Below are positions 46,931 to 56,344 of a DNA stretch of 64,000 nt, one piece after another (within the stretch, counting starts at the first letter, position 1; every line of letters starts with the position of its first letter). Origin of the DNA: Gnetum montanum (taxonomy: Eukaryota; Streptophyta; Gnetopsida; Gnetales; Gnetaceae). The stretch is from NCBI GenBank assembly GCA_015680685.1, contig MNCI01000579.1, positions 556,739 to 620,738 on the forward strand. The letters run 5' to 3'. The notes below the pieces were generated by a model. The model was not told the origin of the DNA and did no database searches. It saw only the letters and a program-made list of their open reading frames with translations. The translations under genes were made by a program, and so were the position numbers.

Positions 46931-47460
46931 ATATGTTTGCACAATCAAATGAAAGAGAAAATATATACGCAAGTTAAAATGCGTGAGAGACAAAATGTCT
47001 ACGCAACCGAAGCGAGCAGATAATATATACGCAGGTTAAAAGGCAAGACAGATATGTGGCTAAGATTTCTTATTATCAGATTCAGTCAAAGCCATTTGGA
47101 AACTATTCAAGGAAATGAAAAAATTTATGTAGAAGCAAAGTGCAGTAGTGCACGGACAATATATATGGCAGTGAAAATTCTAGATAGTCATGTGGCCAAG
47201 ATTTCTTGTTATCAGACCTCTGATACACAAAATCCGTCATTCAAGTAAATTGCAAAGACAAAAGGGCACTGGAACACATGTGACATTCAGGGACCATTCA
47301 GGAAATGACAAACAACACAGGAATCCGAGCTGTACCGTTGTAGTTAACCAAGGGAAAAACCTCTATAAAAACACTTTACCAGAGGATTCACGAGAGGACG
47401 GTAAAGCACGGCCGTTGTAAACTTGTAGGAATATACAGTGGGATCTCTATGCTACGGTAG
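46931..47460 (+). other. Unit 3 upstream sequence before lectin pseudogene
   Basis: It starts AATATGTTTGCACAATCAAA, like unit 2. It contains two copies of a TGTGGC(T/C)AAGATTTCTT segment at 47,055 and 47,200, and matches 6,870-7,140 through AACACTTTACCAGAGGATTC near 47,375. It lies directly upstream of the lectin fragment, so it could be the promoter or a missing-exon region of that gene. I see no ribosome-inactivating (A-chain) domain in any frame. Confidence 0.45.
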
Positions 47461-47658
47461 TATAGCACAAACGTTGTGTCTCTTGTGAAACTGCAGAAAT
47501 GCGCTGTGAATGCCAACCAGCGCTGGTTTTTCCAGAATTATGGGTTGCTCTTAAACTCTGTATCGGGGCTGGCCATGGAGAGGAAATATAATGATTACAT
47601 CATTCTCAATAAACTCAGCTTCATCGATCCCAATCAGCCGTGGCTACCCTACTTCTGA
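47461..47658 (+). pseudogene. Ricin-B-type lectin, C-terminal fragment (copy 1)
   Basis: About 65 codons open from 47,461 (a stop precedes at 47,458-47,460). They correspond to the last subdomain of a ricin B-type beta-trefoil (PF00652): a Cys in LQKCAV, the Q-x-W motif as NQRWFF, GLLLNSVSGLAM, and the terminal NQPWLPYF before TGA. Such domains bind galactose-type sugars, alone as lectins or as the B chain of type 2 ribosome-inactivating proteins. No A-chain and none of the earlier subdomains are visible here, so this is a fragment or a last exon of a lost gene. The 3' flank matches that of copy 2. Confidence 0.82.
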
Positions 47659-48679
47659 GCGGTCTGGTTCTGTCTGTGTCTATCTCATCATTGCTATCAT
47701 GTATTATGAAATAAACAACCCACAGTCGTTAAGATTTGGCCGATTTTTAGAGGCACCGATCTGGCCCATCCTGAGTCGGGTTAGCCAGCCCATCAGGGCC
47801 ACCTGTGTTGCATGTCATATACGGCAATAGTTTAAGAAGTTAATTATATCTCCTTAGTTTACCCTATATTTAATACTTGCTATTTAATCTTATGCGTTAT
47901 GTCTGCATAATCCCTTCTATTTGACGAAGGTCTATTATGGTATACTAAAATAAAACTCTTTGCTGCGAAAGATTTTCTAAGCAACTTTTTAAAGGCTTTT
48001 TATGCTTTCATAAGCAAGTATAAGAATGATGCCTTTTAATTTAGATAAGGAGAGGAATAACCTGTTTAGTACTTTGCATGTCAAAGATAACATTATTGTT
48101 ACGCACTTTTTGAAAATAAGTAGCTTTAGAAAATTTGTTCTTCTTTTTATTTTATTCTATCTTAATTACTTGATTGAGATACTTGGCTTTTTGTTTAGGA
48201 AGAGCATCCTGTTTTGTTTGCCATGGTAATCATACTTTTAGAGTCTTTTCAAACATGTACCTTTGATTATGTTTTTCAAATTGCCTTTTTTATGCTGCAA
48301 CCACTATAAATCCAAGTTTACCATTTCTCCATAAGGAAAAAAGAAAACAAAAAAAGCAAAAAAAGAGCTGAGGTTGTTTTAAAATGACTAATTCATTATT
48401 GAAAGTGAATTCTTAGATTTAAAGTTATGATTATTTGGAGGTATAGATTTATTAAGGTATGATTTAATAGAAAGTGTGATTGTCTCATATTTAAAATTTC
48501 GTACAACCATTTTGACCTTCTCATTATGTCAAAAAGGCTAAAATTAACAAGGAATGATTATTTATTTGCTGATAACATATTTCAAAATTAAAAGGTATGG
48601 TAATTTAAATTCTTAGGCTAGTAAGGTATAATTTAGTAACCTTTGTCAAGACATATTGCCAACAATCTACACTTATAGC
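47659..48679. other. 3' flank of lectin copy 1, unassigned DNA
   Basis: Similarity to the 3' flank of lectin copy 2 (62,934-63,588) continues through CTATTTAATCTTA near 47,880 and the TTATGGTATACTAAAAT stretch near 47,934. No gene is seen; element E begins at 48,680. Confidence 0.55.
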
Positions 48680-49095
48680 TGTTGATGTCAACACTCCCAT
48701 GCTCGCATGGAGCCATAATTATCAATGTTTCTATTTCTCTCCCTTAATGACCATCGTAAAAATCATGCGAGGAGTGGGCATATAAACTGACAGGTGGTGG
48801 TCAATAATGGTAATGGTTACAGTCATTAGTGGCAAATGTTTTAGAAGTTACGGCGATTCTAGTCATTAACGATGATAGTTACGATCATTAATGATGGCAG
48901 TTATGGTCATTAGTAGCAAACATTTTGGAAGTTACAACGGTTACGGACATAAGTGGGCACTTAATTGGAGAATGTGGGAGTTATTACACAAGAAGTGGTG
49001 GCGGTTTTTGTAGTCGTTACATGAAATGTATGCATCATTATGGATAGCCGCAGTGGCTATAAAATGGAGTCTAGAGGGAGGCTCTTGGAGAAGGA
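48680..49095 (+). repeat. Element E 5' LTR, recognisable U3 part
   Basis: It begins TGTTGATGTCAACACTCCC and matches the 3' LTR up to about 30 bp past the TATAAAA box (49,058-49,064). After that the two LTRs no longer resemble each other. Two tandem-like units containing GGCAAA-x-TTTT-GAAGTTAC occur at 48,830-48,945. Confidence 0.82.
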
Positions 49096-49731
49096 GGCCC
49101 TTTCCCCAACCTTTTGTTTATCAGCTTTTCTTGTCGTTTCTTTGACCTTTATTATCTCATTTTTTGAAATATTTAGTTTTTGTCCTTTTTCAATCCCTAT
49201 TTTTATTTTTCAAAAATTTTAGTTTCCTTGTTTCAAACTTGTTTTATTTAAAATTTTTGTTTTCAACCATTGTCTTGAAAAATATTTTTAAAGAATTTTT
49301 GAGCCCTTTATTTCTTGTTTCTTAAAAGTTCATTTCTTAAAATTTTGTGGGTCTCATCACCCATTTTTCTTTAATCTTTTTCCTTGTTTTTTTTTTAAAT
49401 CTTTGTTTCCAATCCCATTTTCGAATTTGTGTTTTGGGAGTTCTTACCTTAGTCCTAGGTTAGGTAAGGTGGTTTTATTTGATTATGCAATTTTAAGTTT
49501 ATTTGCCTAAAACATTGCATTTTACCATTTTCCCTTTTAATTTTATAAGTATTGCAATTTTATACATTTCTTTTCTTTCCAAAAAAAAAAATATATTATT
49601 TCAATATTTTTTCCTTTTTCTGAAATTTTATAGTTTCATTCTAATGATTATATTTTATTGTACTGTTTTATGAGTGAACTCTCATCTGATTCTAACCGAC
49701 CAATCACTCGTCTCCTTGCATTAAGGAAACA
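49096..49731 (+). other. Element E region between U3 and gag
   Basis: T-rich, with no frame. It would be expected to hold R, U5 and the primer-binding site, but none can be recognised against the 3' LTR. Either a deletion or replacement occurred here, or R-U5 has diverged beyond recognition. Confidence 0.4.
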
Positions 49732-50860
49732 ATGAACTTCACATTTTCCAAGTTTTATTCCTAGGAGAGCTCAGACTAGGATGGCAGCCCCCGGCTCCCT
49801 TGGTCAGTAACCCCTTTAACTTTACTAACTACCACGACATCCCAAAGTCACTCCAGAACATAAATTTGTTCTACGACCCCACAAAACCCTTCTAGTGATG
49901 CCCGCCAACATATACAATGCTTTGAAACCTTATTAGGTATCTACAACATTGTCCAAAATGATGTGGCATGTAGGGTATTTGTGACAACTTTTAGAACCAA
50001 AGCAACTCAATGGTTTCTGATGCTCCCCAATGCCTCCATTAACTCATGGAAGGAGTTCAAAAATAAGTTTTTGACTCAATTTGAAAAATTCATAAGTTTT
50101 GCCATAGCATCTAGTAACTTCACTAGCCTAAGAAAGCTACTTGGGGAAAATGTCAAGGATTACAACCTTAGATTCCTTCACTAGCTGGCCTATGTGCCAA
50201 GTGAGATGCATCTGCAACCTGATAGCATCCTCAACTTTTACTTCTCTACCATTGATCCATTCTTTGCCTATGCCATCAAATCGGACACTAAGTTAATAGA
50301 AATATAGGGAGCAATGGCTAAAGCTATGGAGTTAGGACAAATAACCATTATGAAAAGCATTCAAATTCAATTTGGAATGATGAGCGTTAGCAATCCTATG
50401 CAACATATTCCTCTACCTCTACCAACTTTCCCAATGACCAACACTACGTTCCAAACTCCCATTTCCCTTCAAATGACTCAACCTACAAATAGGTATTTTC
50501 AGGGTCCCACATCTTCTCCATTCCTACCATCTAACACTGGTTTGAATGAGGAGCAATCAAAGGCCTTAGTTCAGTCCATCATAAACCCAAACGAGGTACC
50601 TAATCCTACTGAACCCCAAACTCAAACTCAAGATCAAATGACCTAGATATTAACTTCACTTCAAAAAATTTCCAACATAGTAGTTGAACTAAAGCAAACA
50701 ACAACAAGGATTCTATACAATCAAAAAAGCCTAGTTCATTAGTTAATGACAATTATTGTCGCCTCCATAACACTAGGCAACATTCTAAGAAGACTTGTCC
50801 CCAATTTTTAGCATTATTTGGTGACAACACCCAAAGTCAACAGAATGGAAAACCTCTTAA
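49732..50860 (+). pseudogene. Element E gag relic
   Basis: An in-frame ATG at 49,732 leads into DARQHIQCFETLLGIYNIVQ and RVFVTTFRTKATQWFLMLP (49,900-50,020), SWKEFKNKFLTQFEKF and LLGENVKDYNLRFLH. This is the retrotransposon gag capsid fold signature. Stops follow at 50,182 and 50,306. A knuckle of the C-x2-H-x4-H-x4-C type (CRLHNTRQHSKKTC) sits at about 50,759-50,800. The true start could be elsewhere. Confidence 0.75.
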
Positions 50861-50861
50861 T

Positions 50862-51830
50862 ATGGTCCTTAACGAAGCTCATCAAATAGAAAATGAAGAG
50901 ATTTCCTCATTGGAGCAAGTTATGGTAAACAATCCCAACCCACCTAATGCTTGCTACCGTAGATTTAAAGACATCATGAATAACACACAACAAGAAAATA
51001 GGAATGACCATTACACTCCTCCAAACAAGGGAGTTCATAACAATGTAAACAACCAAATTGGGTCCTCACAAGTAAATGTCCCACAACAAGAAAACTCTCC
51101 TCCTCTTCTTAGAAGAACTCCACCTTAACAAGAAGTCAAAAGCATACCTAAGACTTATGATCTAGTTGAGGATTTGAAAAAAACCAAAGCTAACATCTCA
51201 ATGTATGACCTTTTACAATTTAATGAAATGAAAGAGGCAGTTCAAGAGATAGTTCATACACATAAAACTAGAAAAGAAACAATCCCAACCCTTGAAAGAC
51301 AAGTTCACTTCACAAAAAGTCCTAACGTGCTATCAATACACAATGCAAACAATTCAATGATGAGTGAGAAAGAGCAACCTCCTTTCCTAATAACTCTAAT
51401 TATTTTAGGAAAGAATGTTCACAATTTTTTGATGGATTCTAGAGCAACTGTCAGTGTCATGCCACTAGAGGTATGTAGGACTTTAGGAGCACAAATGATA
51501 CCACAAACGAAAAATGTGATTCAACTTGATGGGTCCGACATACCTATAGTAGGGTCATTAAAAGGAGTAAAAGCGCAACTTAAATAATACCCTACATTCA
51601 CATGTTACACTGATATCCTAGTAGTTGACATGTTGCCCACCTATGGTGTGCTATTATCTAGGACTTTTGGAGCCAAGTTTTGGGGCTTCTTTAGGTTAGA
51701 TTTCTCAGAGCTATTAATCCCTATCAAAAGAAAATCTGAATACATGACTATACCTCGAGAACCCTTCTACAAACAAGTTGTTATAGCCTTGGATCAACAA
51801 AATCAATCTTTGGAAGATTAAAACATAGTG
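50862..51830 (+). pseudogene. Element E protease region
   Basis: Asn/Gln-rich open stretch (50,862-51,128), then 51,174-51,587 with NFLMDSRATVSVMPLEVCRT at about 51,424-51,480. This is the retropepsin loop with D-S-G changed to D-S-R (GGA to AGA). YTDILVVDMLPTYGVLLSR follows. The D-S-x-A-T-V-x-V-M-P pattern is typical of non-chromoviral plant Ty3/gypsy proteases. Frames are open for long runs, so this copy is less decayed in gag-PR than A-D. Confidence 0.78.
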
Positions 51831-52115
51831 AACATGTTGAAAATGAATATGTGAGTGGAATTACAAAAATAAATTTTTTCTCTCATGCATATTCCACCCA
51901 ATCCTATCAAATTCTTAAAGAAGGTGAAGAAATCTATGAAGACACCTTGCCTTATCAACAACACGATGGATTTCATCTAAGTGATCCACTACCTTTAGGG
52001 AAAGATAAAGATGTAAGTAAGACCCTACCCCTTAAAACATTTGGAGGTGTGCTAAATTTTAACAACACATCCATGGAATGTGCTCCTAGAAAGGCTAAAT
52101 TTGATGATCCCTAAA
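51831..52115 (+). pseudogene. Element E, unassigned coding-like stretch
   Basis: An 87-codon open piece (51,851-52,114) between protease and integrase tail, containing KTFGGVLNFNNTSMECAPRK. I do not recognise a domain. It occupies the place where RT, RNase H and the integrase core have been deleted. Confidence 0.35.
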
Positions 52116-52480
52116 GACCTAGACCTACCATTAAAACTTATATCAAAGAAAATCTTGATAGAAAAAAAATGAGCAAGTTAAGATTAGGTCTTGATTTTCA
52201 TAATCTTAAGCATCGACAATATCTTGATAGGAAGTACATTGGTGAAGACTTTAAGATAGGAGACCTAGTCTATGAACAAGGTAGAACATTTGACCAAGCA
52301 AATCTTCAAAATAAGTTCTCTCCTATGTGGTTAGGCCCATTTCGAATTAAAGACGTCATTGGCCCCAATGTGTATAAGGTTGCTAATGTGCAAGGATATA
52401 AGTTACCTAGAAATTTTAATGCATTCCATCCAAAGAATTTCTACTCAGGTGTCCCGTGTGGACACCTAGTAGATTCCTAG
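52116..52480 (+). pseudogene. Element E integrase C-terminal domain
   Basis: KHRQYLDRKYIGEDFKIGDL, then NKFSPMWLGPFRIKDVIG, YKVANVQGYKLPRNFNAF and HPKNFYS. This is the DNA-binding tail of Ty3/gypsy integrases (GDLV...KxxPxWxGPF...NxxxLKxFY). It is fused after the deletion of the catalytic core and ends at TAG 52,478-52,480. Confidence 0.82.
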
Positions 52481-52827
52481 TTGCATGTTTTCTTCCTCTT
52501 TTTCATGCATTTAATTTGTATATAATTGCATTTACATATTTTATTTGCACTTCCATCATTTCTTTCTTGGCATATTATTTTGATTTTTTCTTTGCATATG
52601 ATTTTAATAATCATTATGATCTTTTGAGTTACTAGGCGTTGGGTCATCAGAGCACCATTGAAAATAATATTAGTATAATGCTTTATAGAATATTTCCTAG
52701 TACTATTACATAAAATCTCTCTTATACTATATATTTCAATAATTCTTTGATTCTTCCCACTCTTTTTCAAGGTTTTAGTTTCTATAGTTATGTTGGATTA
52801 TGAAGTATGAGATTTGTTCTAACTTAT
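52481..52827 (+). other. Element E 3' non-coding region, left of D
   Basis: AT-rich sequence with no frame. Element D entered at the CTTAT at 52,823-52,827. Confidence 0.6.
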
Positions 52828-53613
52828 TGATGAGTGGTGAGGTACCCCTACACTCAACCATACGAATATGAGCGTTGCACGCGTGATCTAGTCGAACTCT
52901 AAGGACTAAGTGCTTACGCGTCTTATGAAACACTTAAGGTTAATTAGTTGCTATCTTCCCAAGCTCACTTGTATTTTTCACTATTGTATGGTTAAGTGAA
53001 CTTGAGGTATATGATTTTTATGTCTTTTATCTTTTTATCGCCTATGCTAAGAGAGGAAAGGGTGAAGAGACTAAGTAACTAACCTTTGCTAACTAAGCTT
53101 TAATTATCGTAGCATCAATATCTGTTCCCACTTTCTGTTCACACCCTAAAAAAATGCAACACTACTGGGATTACCAAATGCTATTCGTTACTGGGATTAC
53201 CAAGTGTAACGCAAGTGCTCGAAGTGGTCATACTGAATGCACTTAACTATGAGAGTTGAGGATTGAGAGAGATTAAGTCCTTAAGAAAGCATTTAAACAT
53301 TTAACAATAATTAAAGTCCTATTTAGCTTATTCCATATACTGTAAGGTTTATCCAAAAGTTCATCTTTATTACTGTACACAATTGTGTGCTCAAGTACAG
53401 AATTGCTCGAATAAAGATCCGTTCACTTTGGGACTCCTACTATAGGCACATGGAAATTATTCCAACTCTGGAATGGTAAAATGGTAAGAGTTTGGCTAAG
53501 GTCTATATCTAGATGGAGAAACAAGGGAGAGTTGCCTCTTATTTATAGAACTAACGATGGGCTGCAATATCACGTATGCGATATCGCGGCCCATGAGATG
53601 TCATGTCCCATCA
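52828..53613 (-). repeat. Element D 3' LTR
   Basis: 786 bp, minus strand TGATGGGACATGAC to CACTCATCA. It has GATATCGCG palindromes around 53,570-53,590 and a TATAAATAAGAGG segment near 53,540. Confidence 0.92.
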
Positions 53614-53631
53614 TACCCCCATGACTGAATA
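53614..53631 (-). promoter_or_regulatory. Element D 3' polypurine tract
   Basis: The minus strand reads ATTCAGTCATGGGGGTA abutting the LTR, identical in core to element C. Confidence 0.7.
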
Positions 53632-55510
53632 AAAACTCATCCTCGAGTTCCTTACAAAATATTGGAAAGGTATGGGATTATTGACTTGAATGGAACTAAT
53701 GGTGAATGAGGTGACATGTGAACAGATCATCATTACAATACATGACAAAATTAGTGTTCATGACAACAAGAGTGAACACTATATACAATTGACATCCAAC
53801 CTTATTTGGTAGATGAGAGAGAAAGAGAGAGAGAGAAGAAGTCTATTGCTGCCAATGCCAACATTGCGCCTTTCGTTGTCCATCCATAAGCGGGTCATCA
53901 ATCTTGTTCCTTGCATAACTGCTTCAGCATCGATCCATTCCAAGTGTTTCTCCAGATCCAATCCATTGTTGTATGATTGCCATCTGCACACACAACACAG
54001 TCGTATATTAGTGAGGGTAATTGAATCACAATGCAGTTGATACCTTACCTCATTGTAAGGTCCATTGGCTGAGTTGTGATATGGCTAATGTAGATTCTGG
54101 AGATATACTAATGATGACTACCCAAGGTGTAGGGGTTAGGAGAAAATCGAAAAAATTGGACTAGGACTCCCATGACTAATCGCGAACCTCCGGTAGTTAG
54201 AGAATGGAAAAAGATAAGGAATAAGAAAGATGGAGAAAAAGAGACAACTGTAATTCTGGTGAAATGGATGTCAGAGAAGGAAATGAAAAAAATAGAAATT
54301 GATTGTGAAAATGTTTAAGAGAAAGAAATTAACTGATGCACCAAATAGGAATGCTAGTGGGTCCTTCCCAAAGCAGGCTCATGCCCTTAATGCCCTAACA
54401 TTCCCACATTCAAAGAGTCCGTAGGCTCTAGAAATGTCATTTGGAAACAAAAGTTAAATTCTTAACCACAAGATTTTACCAAAAGGAAAACAATGCATCC
54501 ATCAAGATATAGACTACTGATACAACCAGAAATGAGGTGAAAAATGGAGAAAGAAGGATGGGGAGAAGAGAATGGAATGGAATCTCAAGAACAAGGTGGT
54601 GTACAGCCCCTTATGTATTAATGTTTAATGTGACTTAGTAGATCCTATTCCAAATCTAGCCTCAAACAAATCACATTCAATGACTTCGCATTAATACATT
54701 CGGACCATCCATCCTCTTGAAGTAACAAAAATTCCTTCATCAAAGAGTCACAACCATCCCGACGAAACAAAAGAGGAGAAAGTAGGGAGCGAGAAGGGCC
54801 TTAGTTAGAGGAAACATTTTTATTTTAGTTCCATAACCAGTGCTTGTAGCCCAAATGATTATTTCGTATAAGGGGTGTGCGTTGAATTTTTATTTTTTTT
54901 TGTGTGAGAACCACACCATGCAAAGAATTATTATTTTTATTTGCTCAGCTTCCCGTTATTGGAGTAACATCAGAACGGTGAGAAAAAATCAAGAAGAAAA
55001 CAACCAAGCACCCAAGAAAATGGCCAACACAAATTCATCAAATCCCCTTGAAGCCACACCCTTTTCAATCCTTGAGTCCTTCCTTAGTTTGAGAAATACC
55101 TAGTCATCGATTTGTTTATAGTTCTTATTATTTAAAAAGGGACTGTACAGTTCCAAGCCAAGAGAGACCATAGAATTTTATGGATGCATGGATGATGTAG
55201 ACTCATTGCTTGCTATATCAAAAGAACCATACCTTAGTATCAACAACATAACTTAAAGGTAAAAACCAAACATTAGCAATCAATAAAATACAGTTCATAC
55301 CATCATCAAGAGCACTTATTGGGTGACAAACTTAACAAAATGGATAAATATGCACACACACAAATAAACAAAAAAGTATGAATGATGTTGTAAAACAAAA
55401 ACAAGAAGAGTTAAAGAAAGAGATAAAACAAAAAATGTGTAAAACAAAAAATGTGTAAAACAGAAACTTAAAAATAAATTGAGAGCCTCAAATGATCAAC
55501 ATACGTGGTC
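53632..55510 (-). other. Element D 3' spacer
   Basis: Homologous to the C spacer. On the minus strand 53,779-53,993 is open and contains CRWQSYNNGLDLEKHLEWID and GTRLMTRLWMDNERRN, matching C. A GA/CT repeat run lies at 53,815-53,840. The rest is non-coding by eye. Confidence 0.5.
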
Positions 55511-55530
55511 ATCTCCCCCATGACTGAATT
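55511..55530 (-). promoter_or_regulatory. Internal PPT-like site, element D
   Basis: The minus strand reads AATTCAGTCATGGGGGAGAT. It shares ATTCAGTCATGGGGG with the PPT next to the 3' LTR 1.9 kb away. Confidence 0.6.
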
Positions 55531-55574
55531 GAAAGGGAGAGATTCGAAATAATGAGCGCTTATTTGAATTTTTT

Positions 55575-56340
55575 AGAAGCGTCCAACTTCTCCCAATTGA
55601 TGTTTTTAGATTAAGGGTTAGAAGTTGGTAATGCTCATACTCCAATGTATCTATACTTCAGTCGTGGTTGCAAGTTGTTTCCCTAGTTAGTTCCATGCAT
55701 GTTGGTAAGTTGCTCTCTAGATCAGCTATCAACCACTAGGTGTTTCTTTGTTGTGTGGTTGCTACATACAGGCACTTTTGCATGTTGGTTTCTTGGGCAC
55801 ACCGGTTGTATACAAGAAGTGTTGCACATTCATGTACATCATCACCCTCTGTATCACTGTATGTGATGCATGTAACTTTCTTCTTCTCGATATTTCCATA
55901 AGTGTTTTCCTTAGATATCTCCAAGGAAAGATCACAGATTCCTAGGCATGCATTTATGGTACTTAGCCATGCCCTCCCCATTATGATTGGGAAGTCCCCT
56001 TTGTTATTGTTAACTTCTATCACTAGGAAATTAGCTAGGTATGACCAACCACACACAGTGGTAACAATGTCCTCCACAAGTCCCAAGGGGACAATGATGG
56101 ACTAGTCCGCCATCTCTAATTGAATATTGCTCTCTTTTAGTGGAGGTAGGTTCCAGGATTTATACATTTCTTATGATATTAAGTTAACTTTGGAACTTGA
56201 GTCAAGAAGAGCCTTACATGGTTCATTCCCAGCAACTTGGATGTAGATTAAGGGACTTCCGGGATCAGATAATTTCCTGGGAAGGTGGCCCACCTTTATC
56301 TAGTCAGTGACACTATGTGTTAACATAACCGTGTGCGTTG
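55575..56340 (-). pseudogene. Element D aspartic protease relic
   Basis: The minus strand near 56,170-56,230 reads CKALLDSSSKVNLIS, the same D-S-S loop as C. IVTTVCGWSYLANFLVIEVN and PIIMGRAWLSTINACLG follow within 55,736-56,086. The frame ends at a TAA near 55,575-55,580 corresponding to the TAA of C, and the RT-integrase deletion begins within a few bases of it. Confidence 0.8.
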
Positions 56341-56344
56341 AGCT

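Noticed and set aside
47190-47420. A 76-codon open frame upstream of lectin copy 1 as a lectin exon
   Set aside because: It has no Q-x-W motif and no Cys pattern, and the related block at 6,870-7,140 does not keep the frame.
53779-53991. The 70-codon minus-strand ORF in D as a complete small gene
   Set aside because: There is no good ATG start, its C-terminal part runs into the GA/CT repeat, and element C has a frameshift in it. It is kept only as a finding about a conserved segment.
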